Source of the DNA: Pseudomonadota bacterium | Lineage (GTDB): Bacteria; Pseudomonadota; Gammaproteobacteria; Xanthomonadales; Rhodanobacteraceae | Length of the DNA: 64,000 bases | Reading direction: 5' to 3' | Assembly: GCA_023388255.1 (NCBI GenBank) | Contig: JAEWGO010000011.1 | Coordinates: 1-64,000, forward strand | Made by a program: the position numbers and the translations under genes | Shown here: positions 25,573 to 33,394 of the stretch, one piece after another | Layout: every line of letters starts with the position of its first letter | How positions within the stretch are numbered: the stretch's first letter is position 1 | The notes under the pieces: model-generated | The model's input: the letters and a program-made list of their open reading frames with translations, nothing else | The model's database searches: none | What the model was told of the DNA's origin: nothing

Positions 25573-27366
25573 GTGGGGGCCCGCGTGCCGATTCTGCGCA
25601 TCTACTGCCGCGTCATCGCGTTGCTGGCGCCGGAAAGGAAGTTGGCGATCGTGCTGGTGCTCGCCAACCTTGCACTGGCCGGCGTGTACTTCCTCGAGCC
25701 CTGGCTGTTCGGCCGCGTCGTCGATGCGCTCGCCGCGAAGGGGCACGGCGATGCCTGGCGCTTCATCGGCTGGTGGGCCGGCATCGGCTTTGCCGGCGTC
25801 GCTGCGAGCGTATTGGTATCGCTGCACGCGGACCGGCTCGCGCATCGACGCCGGCTCGCCGTGATCGCACAGTTCTTCGAGCATTCGATCGGCCTGCCGC
25901 TGTCGTTTCACGGTCGCCACCACACCGGCCGCCTGCTGCGCATCATGCATTCGGGCAGCAGCAACCTGTTCCAGTTGTGGCTCGGCTTCTTCCGCGACCA
26001 CCTGGCGACTGCACTGTCGATCATCGTGATGGTGCCGCTGGCGCTGCACATGAACTGGAAGCTCGCGGTGCTGATGATTGTGCTGATGGTCAGCTTCGCT
26101 GTGTTCAACGCGATCGCGATGCGAAAGACGCACGCGGCGCAGGGCGAGGTCGAGCAGTTGCACCATCAGATATCCGAGCGTGTCGGCGACGTGTTCGGCA
26201 ACGTCATGGTCGTGCAGAGCTTCTCGCGCATCTCGGCCGAGGTCGGCGCGATCAACAGCATGGTGAGGAAAGTGCTGACCGCGCAGTATCCGGTGCTGCG
26301 CGGTTGGGCGTGGCTGGCAGTCGCCAACCGGGCCGCCAGCACGCTCACGATCGTCGCGATCTTCGCGCTCGGCACCACGCTCAACGGCAAGGGCGAGGTC
26401 AGTGTTGGCCAAATCGTCAGCTTCGTCGGCTTCGCGATGATGCTGATCGGGCGCATGGAACAATTCGCCGGATTCATTTCCGGACTGTTCTTCCAGACCC
26501 ATTCGCTCGGTGATTTCTTCGCCGTGCTCGACACGCCCGGCGTGTTGCAGGAGCAACCCGGTGCACCGAACCTGCCGGCCGACGTGCGTGGCGAAGTGGT
26601 GTTCGACAACGTCTCGTTCGGCTACGACGCTTCGCATCCGGCGTTGAAGCACCTGAGTTTCCGCGTTCCGGCCGGAGGCACCGCCGCGATCGTCGGGCCG
26701 ACCGGCGCCGGCAAGACGACGGCGCTCAGCCTGCTCTATCGCGCCTACGATCCGAGCGAAGGCCGCATCACGATCGACGGCATCGACGTGCGTAGCGTCG
26801 GCCTGCATAACCTGCGCGAGCACATCGCGGTTGTGTTCCAGGACCCGGGCCTGTTCTACCGCTCGATCGCCGACAACCTGCGCATCGGCAAACCCGATGC
26901 GACCGACGCGGAAATCGAGGCCGCCGCGCAAGCCGCCGAGGCGCACAACTTCGTCGTCGTCAAACCGGAAGGCTACGCGACGCTGGTGGCCGAACGCGGG
27001 CGGTCGCTGTCCGGCGGCGAGCGCCAGCGTCTGTCTATCGCGCGCGCGATGCTGAAGGACGCACCGATCCTGATCCTCGACGAAGCGACCAGCGCGCTCG
27101 ACAACGCGACCGAAGCGCGCATCCAGCGCGCGCTGAACAAGCTCACGCAAAACCGCACCACGTTCGTGATCGCGCATCGCCTGTCGACCGTGCGCAATGC
27201 CGACGTCATCCTCGTGCTGAAGGACGGCGAGCTGGTCGAGCAGGGGCGCTACGACGAACTCGTGGCGCTCGGCGGCCTGTTCGCCGAACTCGACGGGCAG
27301 GGTCGGTTCGTCGCCGACGCCGAAGATGCCGATGACGCGGAGCGAGCCAACGCTGTGACGGATTGA
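25573..27366 (+). CDS. ABC exporter, NdvA/ChvA-like (fused permease and ATPase)
   Basis: A 597-residue half-transporter. Six transmembrane helices occupy about residues 1-310 and the ATPase follows. Walker A GPTGAGKTT lies at about 375-383, signature LSGGERQRLS at 479-488 and Walker B ILILDEATSALD near 499. The region DVFGNVMVVQSFSRISAEV and the helix after it resemble cyclic beta-glucan exporters (NdvA/ChvA), which is what relatives are usually called. No glucan synthase (NdvB) lies nearby, so the substrate is open; lipid or peptide export is possible. It starts with GTG 25573, or GTG 25585. Confidence 0.8.
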   Translation: MGARVPILRIYCRVIALLAPERKLAIVLVLANLALAGVYFLEPWLFGRVVDALAAKGHGDAWRFIGWWAGIGFAGVAASVLVSLHADRLAHRRRLAVIAQFFEHSIGLPLSFHGRHHTGRLLRIMHSGSSNLFQLWLGFFRDHLATALSIIVMVPLALHMNWKLAVLMIVLMVSFAVFNAIAMRKTHAAQGEVEQLHHQISERVGDVFGNVMVVQSFSRISAEVGAINSMVRKVLTAQYPVLRGWAWLAVANRAASTLTIVAIFALGTTLNGKGEVSVGQIVSFVGFAMMLIGRMEQFAGFISGLFFQTHSLGDFFAVLDTPGVLQEQPGAPNLPADVRGEVVFDNVSFGYDASHPALKHLSFRVPAGGTAAIVGPTGAGKTTALSLLYRAYDPSEGRITIDGIDVRSVGLHNLREHIAVVFQDPGLFYRSIADNLRIGKPDATDAEIEAAAQAAEAHNFVVVKPEGYATLVAERGRSLSGGERQRLSIARAMLKDAPILILDEATSALDNATEARIQRALNKLTQNRTTFVIAHRLSTVRNADVILVLKDGELVEQGRYDELVALGGLFAELDGQGRFVADAEDADDAERANAVTD

Positions 27367-27473
27367 GGTTCCGCGTGCTTGATCGCGGCTGATGGCGTGG
27401 CGCTAGAATGTGGTGGGCTGTCAAACCGCATCGCGACCGCGATGACAAAAACCTGCAGGCGAGGAGATCACGT

Positions 27474-27923
27474 ATGTCGCGCATCGGAGGGTTGGGGATG
27501 GCCGTGGTCGTCGCGGTGATGTCGAGCGGCATGGCGGCAACCGCGGCGCCGCCACCCGACAGCACGATCGAAGCCCGCCTGCGCGCGCTGGAGAAGCGCG
27601 TTTCCGATCTCGAACAGAAGAACGCCGAGCTTGAGCGCCATGCGCCCCAGGCGCCTGCGTCCGTTCCTGCGCCGGTCGTCGCCCCGCCTGCGCCCGCACC
27701 GGTCGCGGTACCGCCGCCCGCGCCGCGCTGGCAGGACCGCAACAACTGGTCGTCGCTGCGCATCGGCATGACCTGGAGCCAGGTCAAGGCACTGCTCGGC
27801 GTGCCGGGCAAGGTCAAGGCCGGAGTGTTCGGCGATGTCATGTATTTCCCGGACGACTCCGGCGGCAGTGTCGAGTTCGATCGCGACGGTCGCGTGGCAA
27901 AGTGGAGCGAGCGGGCACAATGA
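27474..27923 (+). CDS. Secreted coiled-coil protein with BamE/SmpA-like C-terminus
   Basis: A 149-residue exported protein. A signal peptide (about 1-24, cleaved near AATAA-PPPD) is followed by a short coiled coil (LRALEKRVSDLEQKNAELER, 35-54), an Ala/Pro-rich linker (56-84), and a globular end. That end (LRIGMTWSQVKALLGVPGKV, then YFPDDSGGSVEFDRDGRVAKW) has the two-helix, beta-strand pattern of SmpA/BamE-type domains. ATG 27474 has GAGGAG eight bases upstream. Function unknown; an outer-membrane assembly or periplasmic scaffold role is a guess. Confidence 0.75.
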   Translation: MSRIGGLGMAVVVAVMSSGMAATAAPPPDSTIEARLRALEKRVSDLEQKNAELERHAPQAPASVPAPVVAPPAPAPVAVPPPAPRWQDRNNWSSLRIGMTWSQVKALLGVPGKVKAGVFGDVMYFPDDSGGSVEFDRDGRVAKWSERAQ

Positions 27924-28090
27924 CGCCGCATCAGAGCCGAGTGACGCACGCAAGGACGGTCGAGAATGTTCGTACGTTGGTCGTGGTCGCTTTGATTGCG
28001 CGCGTGGCGTCGTGGTTTCTCTCCTATAAGACGAACGAACTTTCTCCGGCAGGAAGTGAAGCCGCTGTCGAGTGAATTGGCTACCGCGCC

Positions 28091-28393
28091 TTGATCGATG
28101 GCGATTCGTTGACGGCATTCTGGTACGGCGTACTCGCTGCCGAGGTCATTGCGCTGGCCGGATCTTTTTTCTTCCTGTGGCCGGCGCGCTGGCTGCTTCC
28201 GTTCGCGATGTTCTTGCCGCTCGTGCTGCTTGCAGTTTCCGGCATCGTCGTGTCGTCGCCGGTCGAGAACGTGGCGAATTCGATCTACCAGATCACCTTC
28301 ACCTTCGTTGTCGGTATGGCTTTCTTCGCGACTCCCGTCACCGCGCGCTTTGCAGGCGACGCGCGCGCTTCGCTCGTTGCTGATCGGCGCTAG
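28091..28393 (+). CDS. Small hydrophobic membrane protein
   Basis: A 100-residue frame with three or four hydrophobic segments (AFWYGVLAAEVIALAGSFFF, WLLPFAMFLPLVLLAVSGIV, ITFTFVVGMAFFATPVTARF). These are far too hydrophobic for a shadow of the competing frame 28072-28383, which is arginine-rich. The only upstream start in frame is TTG 28091 and no ribosome site is evident, so the start is uncertain and the gene may be decayed. No family recognised. Confidence 0.5.
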   Translation: MIDGDSLTAFWYGVLAAEVIALAGSFFFLWPARWLLPFAMFLPLVLLAVSGIVVSSPVENVANSIYQITFTFVVGMAFFATPVTARFAGDARASLVADRR

Positions 28394-28546
28394 ACGCGCC
28401 GCACTTCCGTTGGATTCTCGCTGGCCGCACGTGCATCAGTCTGCTGCGTGTGCCGTATCGGCGTGGCATGACTTCCGGCGCATGTACTAGTATCAACTCA
28501 ACACTATGATCGACACATGCCTACAGGCAAGTGAAGGTCAGGGGCG

Positions 28547-28912
28547 ATGGTCGATACCGAATCCCATCTATGGAAGTTCCACAAGGAGCTGAGTGCCGGC
28601 ATCGTGTCGCTGGTGCTGCTCGCGGTGCTGGCGCGCGCCAAGAAGCCGATGTACGGCTATCAGATCGCCAAGCAGCTTGAGGAAACCGGCGAGGGCGTCC
28701 TCAGTGGCAAGCAGAGCGCGCTGTACCCGGTGTTGCGCAGCCTCGACGCGGCCGGCCTGCTCGCAAGCGAGGTGGAACCGTCGGTGGCCGGCCCGCCGCG
28801 GCGCTACTACCGCATCACGCCGCTCGGGCGCCGCGTGCTGGAGGAGTGGCGCTATGCCTGGAGCACGACCCGCGATTTCGTGAATACCGTATTGGAGGAA
28901 ACGTCCTCATGA
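28547..28912 (+). CDS. PadR-family transcriptional regulator
   Basis: A 121-residue winged-helix repressor of the PadR family. Typical sequence: LLAVLARAKKPMYGYQIAKQ (helix 1 and start of helix 2), SALYPVLRSLDAAGLLASE (recognition helix), then PPRRYYRITPLGRRVLEEW (wing). The upstream region has TAGT(28488)-N11-ACTA(28506), an imperfect inverted repeat that could be its operator and overlaps a -10-like TAGTAT. The stop overlaps the ATG of the next gene (ATGA), giving the PadR-plus-membrane-sensor pair known in many bacteria. Confidence 0.9.
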   Translation: MVDTESHLWKFHKELSAGIVSLVLLAVLARAKKPMYGYQIAKQLEETGEGVLSGKQSALYPVLRSLDAAGLLASEVEPSVAGPPRRYYRITPLGRRVLEEWRYAWSTTRDFVNTVLEETSS

Positions 28913-29817
28913 GCACGCCTGCACCCCGCACGATCGCCGAATACCTGGACCAGTTGCGCGCGGCCCTGCGCGGTGCCGATCCGGCGCTGCTCCAGGATGC
29001 GCTGTATGACGCCGAGGACCATCTGCGTTCCGAACTCGCCGACCATCCGGGCCAAAGCGAAGCAGAAACCTTGGCGAAGATCGCCAACAGCTATGGCGCG
29101 CCGTCCGAGGTCGCCGCGATCTACGTCGACACCGAGCAACAGGTCGAGCAGGCCTTGCGCTCGCCACCGCCGCCGCGGCGCAAGAGCGCGCTGGGCCGCT
29201 ATTTCGGCATCGCCGCCGATCCGCGCGCTTACGCAGCCTTGTTCTACATGCTGTTGTCGCTGGCGACCGGCGTGTTCTACTTCACCTGGGCGGTGACCGG
29301 CATCTCGTTGTCGATTGGCTTGTCGATCCTGATCTTCGGCATCGCGTTCACGGTGCTGTTCTTCGGCACGGTGCGCGTACTGGCGCTGGTCGAGGGCCGC
29401 CTCATCGAGGTCATGCTCGGTGAACGCATGCCGCGGCGTCCGGTGTATGCGAGCCGCGGCACGACGGTGCGCCAGCGCATCGCGGAAATGTTCACCGATC
29501 CGCGCACCTGGTCGACCCTGCTCTACATGCTGCTGATGTTGCCGCTCGGCATCGTCTACTTCACGGTGGCGGTGACCGGCGTATCGGTTTCGCTCGCCCT
29601 GATGGCCGCGCCGATTCTGATGATGCTGGCGCAGTACGGCGTGTTCGACGGCGGCTTCTACTGGGATGGCGACGTATTCCTGCCGCCCTTGATCGCACTG
29701 CCGCTGGCGTTCGCGCTCGGCGTGTTCCTGCTGTTCGGCATGCTTCATCTGGCGCGCGGTATCGGACGCTGGCAAGGGGCATTGGCCAAGCACCTGCTGG
29801 TGAAATCGACGGCTTGA
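28909..29817 (+). CDS. HAAS/sensor-domain membrane protein, PadR partner
   Basis: A 302-residue membrane protein translated with the PadR gene (four-base overlap). Residues 8-75 (IAEYLDQLRAALRGAD onward) form the soluble HAAS/DUF1700-type helical domain common beside PadR regulators. Two tandem copies of a hydrophobic sensor module follow: first near DPRAYAALFYMLLSLATGVF, second near DPRTWSTLLYMLLMLPLGIV, each continuing with YFT-AVTG. The internal duplication is clear by eye. It may sequester PadR or relay a membrane signal; neither is proven. Confidence 0.85.
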   Translation: MSTPAPRTIAEYLDQLRAALRGADPALLQDALYDAEDHLRSELADHPGQSEAETLAKIANSYGAPSEVAAIYVDTEQQVEQALRSPPPPRRKSALGRYFGIAADPRAYAALFYMLLSLATGVFYFTWAVTGISLSIGLSILIFGIAFTVLFFGTVRVLALVEGRLIEVMLGERMPRRPVYASRGTTVRQRIAEMFTDPRTWSTLLYMLLMLPLGIVYFTVAVTGVSVSLALMAAPILMMLAQYGVFDGGFYWDGDVFLPPLIALPLAFALGVFLLFGMLHLARGIGRWQGALAKHLLVKSTA

Positions 29818-29831
29818 AGCGCAGCGCTTCA
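29815..29831. repeat. 17-base palindrome containing both convergent stop codons
   Basis: TGAAGCGC-A-GCGCTTCA is a perfect inverted repeat around one base. Its first three bases are the stop of the sensor gene, and its last three, read on the minus strand, are the stop of bufC. It may form a small hairpin in either transcript, but no T-tract follows. Confidence 0.7.
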
Positions 29832-30599
29832 GACTCGCGTGCCGATGATCGCGTCGCGCTCATGCAGGTGCCGCAGGATCGCGACGCCCGACGCGCGCAG
29901 CACGTCGTCGTCGCGGCCAAGCTCGCGCAACAAGGCATCGATGCAGGCTTGTCCTGTGTCGGCGCGATTTGCCTCAAGGCGTTCCAGCAGCAGCGCGGTC
30001 AAAGGATCGATTTCGAGGAAGCGCACGTGGTCGACGCGATCGCGCACGAGCAGGATCAGCACGGGTTGCGGCGCCGGCGCATCCGGGCGGAAGTCGGGGC
30101 TGATGTGCTGCACGGGAAAGCGATACGCGAGCACGCGTGCAAGCGGCGATACCAGCGGCACGCCTTCCAGCACGTCGCCGTACGGATCGTGCGGAACCGC
30201 GTCGATGTCGTGCTCGTCGAGCGCAAGCGCCAGCTCGCTCCATTCGTAGTGCGCGAGTTCGGGCAGGAACGGCGGATCGCCGCGGCCCGATTCCGCGCGC
30301 TGCTGCAGATGCCGGATGAACTCGCGAGCGATCTCGGTGAACAGCGGCGTGTGCGAGCGATGCTCGCGGTAGAAATCGCGCACGAGTCGGCGCCACGCGG
30401 TCGTATCGCAAAGACTGCGGATGATCGGGAAGTTCGCCGCGAGCAGGCTTTCGATGTTGTTGAAGAACAGTTCGGTATAGATCGCCATGCGCCGCGCTTC
30501 GATGCCGGCCGGCGCGGGCGCGTGCTGCGGATCGCGGATATGCGCGGCGAACGCATCCTGCAGCGCCTGTGTCGGCGTGCGCTCAGGCGCTGCGGACAT
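29829..30599 (-). CDS. bufC: HvfC/BufC-type partner of the DUF692 enzyme (DUF2063)
   Basis: A 256-residue protein. The N-terminal helical domain (about 8-100: LQDAFAAHIRDP, ARRMAIYTELFFNNIESLL, FPIIRSLCDTTAWRRLVRDF, FIRHLQ) is the DUF2063 / HvfC-like fold that pairs with MNIO (DUF692) enzymes and helps recognise the precursor leader. The C-terminal part (PLTALLLERLEANRADTGQ) contains the usual helical repeat. Its start overlaps the bufB stop by 17 bases, so the two are probably made together. Symbol by analogy with bufferin operons. Confidence 0.88.
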   Translation of the reverse strand: MSAAPERTPTQALQDAFAAHIRDPQHAPAPAGIEARRMAIYTELFFNNIESLLAANFPIIRSLCDTTAWRRLVRDFYREHRSHTPLFTEIAREFIRHLQQRAESGRGDPPFLPELAHYEWSELALALDEHDIDAVPHDPYGDVLEGVPLVSPLARVLAYRFPVQHISPDFRPDAPAPQPVLILLVRDRVDHVRFLEIDPLTALLLERLEANRADTGQACIDALLRELGRDDDVLRASGVAILRHLHERDAIIGTRV

Positions 30600-31455
30600 T
30601 GAGATTGAACCTTGCGTGCTCGGACTGGATCGCGCGGATCGTTTCGACTTCGGCGATCAATTCGGCCAGTGGCGGGAAGTTGAAGTCGCGCTCGACCAGG
30701 GTCGGCCGCACGCCGAAGTTGCGATAGGCGCGCGCGAGCAGTTGCCAGACCGGGTCGATGACCGGCGCGCCATGCGTGTCGACCAACAAGTCCGGTGCTT
30801 CGACATAGTGTCCGGCGATGTGCATGTACGACACGCGTTCACTGGGCAACGCATCGAGGAACGCATTCGCGTCGTAGCCGTGGTTCACGCTGTTGACATG
30901 GATGTTGTTGACGTCGAGCAGCAGATCGCAGTCGGCCTCGGCGAGCACTGCGTTGATGAAGTCGATCTCGCGCAGCTGCTGTCCCGGCGCCGCGTAGTAC
31001 GAGGCATTCTCGACCGCGATGCGCTGGCCGAGGATGTCCTGCGTGTTACGGATGCGGGCGGCGACCCAATGCACGGCTTCCTCGGTGAACGGGATCGGCA
31101 TCAGGTCGTACAGATGGCCGTCATCGGCGCACCACGACAGATGCTCGGAATAGATCGCGATGCCGTGCGTGTCGAGCAGGTGGCGCACGCGCGCGAGCAG
31201 GGTTTCATCGAGTGGAGCAGGGCCGCCCAGCGACAGCGACAGGCCGTGGCAGACGAATGGGTGGCGCTCGGTCAACGCGCGCAGTTGGCGTCCCAGCGAA
31301 CCACCGACGCCGATCCAGTTCTCCGGCGCGATTTCGAAGAAATCGATCGCTGCATCGGCGCGTTGGCCATCGACGATTGACTGCAGCGGGCCCAACAGGG
31401 CCCGCCGCAGACCGAGTCCTGCACCGGACGGCAACGGGTGCGGACTCGCCGGCAT
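30583..31455 (-). CDS. bufB: DUF692 / MNIO enzyme, bufferin-type peptide modifier (BufB)
   Basis: A 290-residue TIM-barrel of the DUF692 family, multinuclear iron-dependent oxidases that modify cysteines of secreted precursor peptides (MbnB, HvfB, BufB). Metal-ligand motifs are visible: H70 in CHGLSLSLGG, E104-H105 in YSEHLSW, E149 in VENASYY, D181-N184-H186 and H192 in DVNNIHVNSVNHGYD, H212 and H216 in MHIAGH, D226 and H228 in DTH, and E255. ATG 31455 is five bases after the precursor stop. The longer opening up to 32073 is a shadow of the precursor gene. Confidence 0.93.
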   Translation of the reverse strand: MPASPHPLPSGAGLGLRRALLGPLQSIVDGQRADAAIDFFEIAPENWIGVGGSLGRQLRALTERHPFVCHGLSLSLGGPAPLDETLLARVRHLLDTHGIAIYSEHLSWCADDGHLYDLMPIPFTEEAVHWVAARIRNTQDILGQRIAVENASYYAAPGQQLREIDFINAVLAEADCDLLLDVNNIHVNSVNHGYDANAFLDALPSERVSYMHIAGHYVEAPDLLVDTHGAPVIDPVWQLLARAYRNFGVRPTLVERDFNFPPLAELIAEVETIRAIQSEHARFNLNVRSA

Positions 31456-31460
31456 CGCGA

Positions 31461-31922
31461 TCAGCCGTTCATGCCGCCGCAGGAGCCTTCCGCACCCTTG
31501 CCTTTCATGTCGCCACCGCAGGAGCCTTCCGCGCCTTTGTCTTTCTTGTCGCCGCCACAGGAACCCTCGGCGCCTTTCTTGCCCGCATGGGCCTTGTCCA
31601 TGATGGCGTGCATGGACGCGAGTTCGTTGGCGTCGAGCGAGCCGTCGTTGTCCTTGTCCCAATGCTTTACCTGGCTTTCGCTGAAGCCGCCGGCCTTGGC
31701 TTCCGCCATCGACACCTTGCCGTCGCCGTCCTTGTCGAGCTTGGCGACACCGCACTTGCCTTCGCCGCATTTTCCTTCGGCCGCCGCCGCCAACATGTAA
31801 CCGGAAGAGAGATCGCCGATCTGGAACGCCGGGCTTGCCGCGGCCAGCTGGCTGAGCGAAATCGATCCGATGAATGCCGCGCCGATGGCGACGCCGAGGG
31901 TATTGCCGATCTTGCTGGACAT
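31461..31922 (-). CDS. bufA: Secreted RiPP precursor with EF-hand pair and EGKCG/EGSCG motifs (BufA/HvfA-like)
   Basis: A 153-residue precursor. The signal peptide (1-29) is followed by FQIGDLSSGYMLA (33-45), the conserved stretch of HvfA-type precursors. All five cysteines lie in five-residue cores: EGKCG at 49-53 and 54-58, and EGSCG at 119-123, 132-136 and 145-149. The last three sit in a 13-residue near-repeat. Between the two sets are two canonical EF-hand loops, 63-74 (DKDGDGKVSMAE) and 89-100 (DKDNDGSLDANE). The MNIO enzyme probably turns the cysteines into metal-binding heterocycles, by analogy with oxazolone/thioamide or thiooxazole products. GGAG lies nine bases before the ATG. Confidence 0.9.
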   Translation of the reverse strand: MSSKIGNTLGVAIGAAFIGSISLSQLAAASPAFQIGDLSSGYMLAAAAEGKCGEGKCGVAKLDKDGDGKVSMAEAKAGGFSESQVKHWDKDNDGSLDANELASMHAIMDKAHAGKKGAEGSCGGDKKDKGAEGSCGGDMKGKGAEGSCGGMNG

Positions 31923-32275
31923 TGGAGTGATCTCCGTGAGTGAGCCGGGTGGATGGCCCGGCGGGGGTTCGCCGGTGGTCCGGCTGTTGTGATGCGAACG
32001 GTATGTTGTTTTCGCTGAACGCGTTGTTATGCACTGCGCCGGTAAAGCATGCCTTCTTCTTTGACGCCTGCAATCACAGTGCTTGGGCGCTTGTTGCAGT
32101 GCGGCGTCCGACTGCGTCGCAAGAGACCGGGCTGCCGCGCAAAAGCTTGCGCGGCAGCCGTCGTAGTGAAGCCGAAGCAGGGATCCATGCAGAGGGCAGT
32201 CGAGGGCCGCGGATCGATCATTCGGCCGGGCGTCCATCTCTGCACATGTTCGGCGGCTCGCCTTCCGTGCGCTAC
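31923..32275. other. Spacer upstream of bufABC
   Basis: This 353-base stretch holds the bufA leader and presumably its promoter, though I could not pick a convincing -35/-10 or ECF-type site. Its main structure is the perfect hairpin at 32130-32159. Short reading frames here are shadows and none has a ribosome site with sensible composition. Confidence 0.5.
32130..32159. repeat. Perfect 13-base-pair hairpin upstream of bufA
   Basis: GGCTGCCGCGCAA pairs with TTGCGCGGCAGCC around the loop AAGC. There is no T-tract on either side, so a simple intrinsic terminator is not supported. A stop for the beta-propeller gene or a protein-binding palindrome are both possible. Confidence 0.65.
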
Positions 32276-33394
32276 TCAGTTGTGGAAATCGAACGGTGGC
32301 GTCATGCCGGTGAAGTCGCCGATGACTTTTGCGTCATATGGGCAGTTGAGCTGGTTGCTGACGTTGCCGGGCATATCGAGCGCACCCTGCGCGAACGCTA
32401 TATGGAAGGTCGGCGTGACCTCGATGACACGTTCGTTGAGCTGGTCGCTGATCAGCGTATCGCCGTTGTGCAGTCGCACCGCACGCGTCGGCAGCGGGTT
32501 TGGATTGCTGCCGGGGTCGGTGTTCGTCGCGTATTGCCAGACGATGGTGTCGACGGAGTCCACTTCGACGATGCGGTTGTTGTTGGAATCGGTGATCAGC
32601 GTATCGCCGTTGCGCAGCCGGCTCGCGAACGCGGCACCGCTCAACGTGCCGCCTTCGGTGAATGTGGCGACGATGTTCTTGCCGTTGTCCACCTCGATCA
32701 CGCGATTGTTGCTTTCGTCGGCGATCAGCACGTGACCGTTGTCGAGAAGCTCGGCGCTGTTCGGATTGCTGAGCTGGTCCGCTCCATCGCCGGGAACGCC
32801 GGTGGTGCCGTATTGCCATACGATGTCATGCCGGAAATTGACCACGATGACGCGCTGGTTGCCCTGGTCGGTGATCATCACGAACGGCCCGAAATGGCCG
32901 CCGAAGCGCGACAGGAACAGCGCGTGCACCGGAGTGTTCAGTTCGTTCGCGCCGGCACCGGTGACGCCGCCTTGGCCGTATTGCCAGACGATGCGACCGC
33001 GATGGTCGACCAGCAGCACGCGGTTGTCGGGGCATCCGTTCACGGCATCCGAGCAACCCGGCAGTGGTGGTGTCGCCGCCGGGATGCCGGTACCGGAGAT
33101 GAGCGTGAACGAGGCGATGCGCTCGGCATCGTTGACGCCGACGATGCTGTGCGGTCCAGGCTTATCGGAGCCGTCGCCGAACTGCCAGACAACGCCGTGG
33201 GTGCGTGGGTCGACCTCGATGACCCGATTGTTGAACTGGTCCGCGATCAGGATGTCGCGATGGCGAGGCGTCGGCCGATCGCCGGAATCATCCGCCCGGG
33301 CGATCGCCGGGCAAAGCGCGCAGGTGAGGGCAGCGCCCAGCGCGACGAAGGCATGCTGTGGTGTGCGGAAACGGTTGTGCTGACGCGTGTTCAT
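32276..33394 (-). CDS. Secreted beta-propeller protein (NHL/PQQ-like repeats)
   Basis: A 372-residue exported protein. A signal peptide ends near IARADDSGD (about residue 34). The rest is a run of about six repeats with a DTLI-D--NNRVIEVD core followed by IVWQYG, for example ILIADQFNNRVIEVD, VLIADESNNRVIEVD and TLITDSNNNRIVEVD. This pattern suggests a six-bladed propeller. ATG 33394 has GGAGGG upstream, whereas the longer frame to 33544 has an odd arginine-rich start. No enzyme motif is clear; a binding or scaffolding role outside the cell is possible. Confidence 0.8.
   Translation of the reverse strand: MNTRQHNRFRTPQHAFVALGAALTCALCPAIARADDSGDRPTPRHRDILIADQFNNRVIEVDPRTHGVVWQFGDGSDKPGPHSIVGVNDAERIASFTLISGTGIPAATPPLPGCSDAVNGCPDNRVLLVDHRGRIVWQYGQGGVTGAGANELNTPVHALFLSRFGGHFGPFVMITDQGNQRVIVVNFRHDIVWQYGTTGVPGDGADQLSNPNSAELLDNGHVLIADESNNRVIEVDNGKNIVATFTEGGTLSGAAFASRLRNGDTLITDSNNNRIVEVDSVDTIVWQYATNTDPGSNPNPLPTRAVRLHNGDTLISDQLNERVIEVTPTFHIAFAQGALDMPGNVSNQLNCPYDAKVIGDFTGMTPPFDFHN

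Noticed and set aside
28072..28383. 103-residue frame overlapping the small membrane protein
   Set aside because: Arginine-rich shadow; the overlapping frame from 28091 is strongly hydrophobic and more protein-like.
31461..32237. Longer start for bufA (258 residues)
   Set aside because: The extra N-terminus has no signal peptide logic; the ATG at 31922 gives an ordinary signal peptide and has GGAG upstream.
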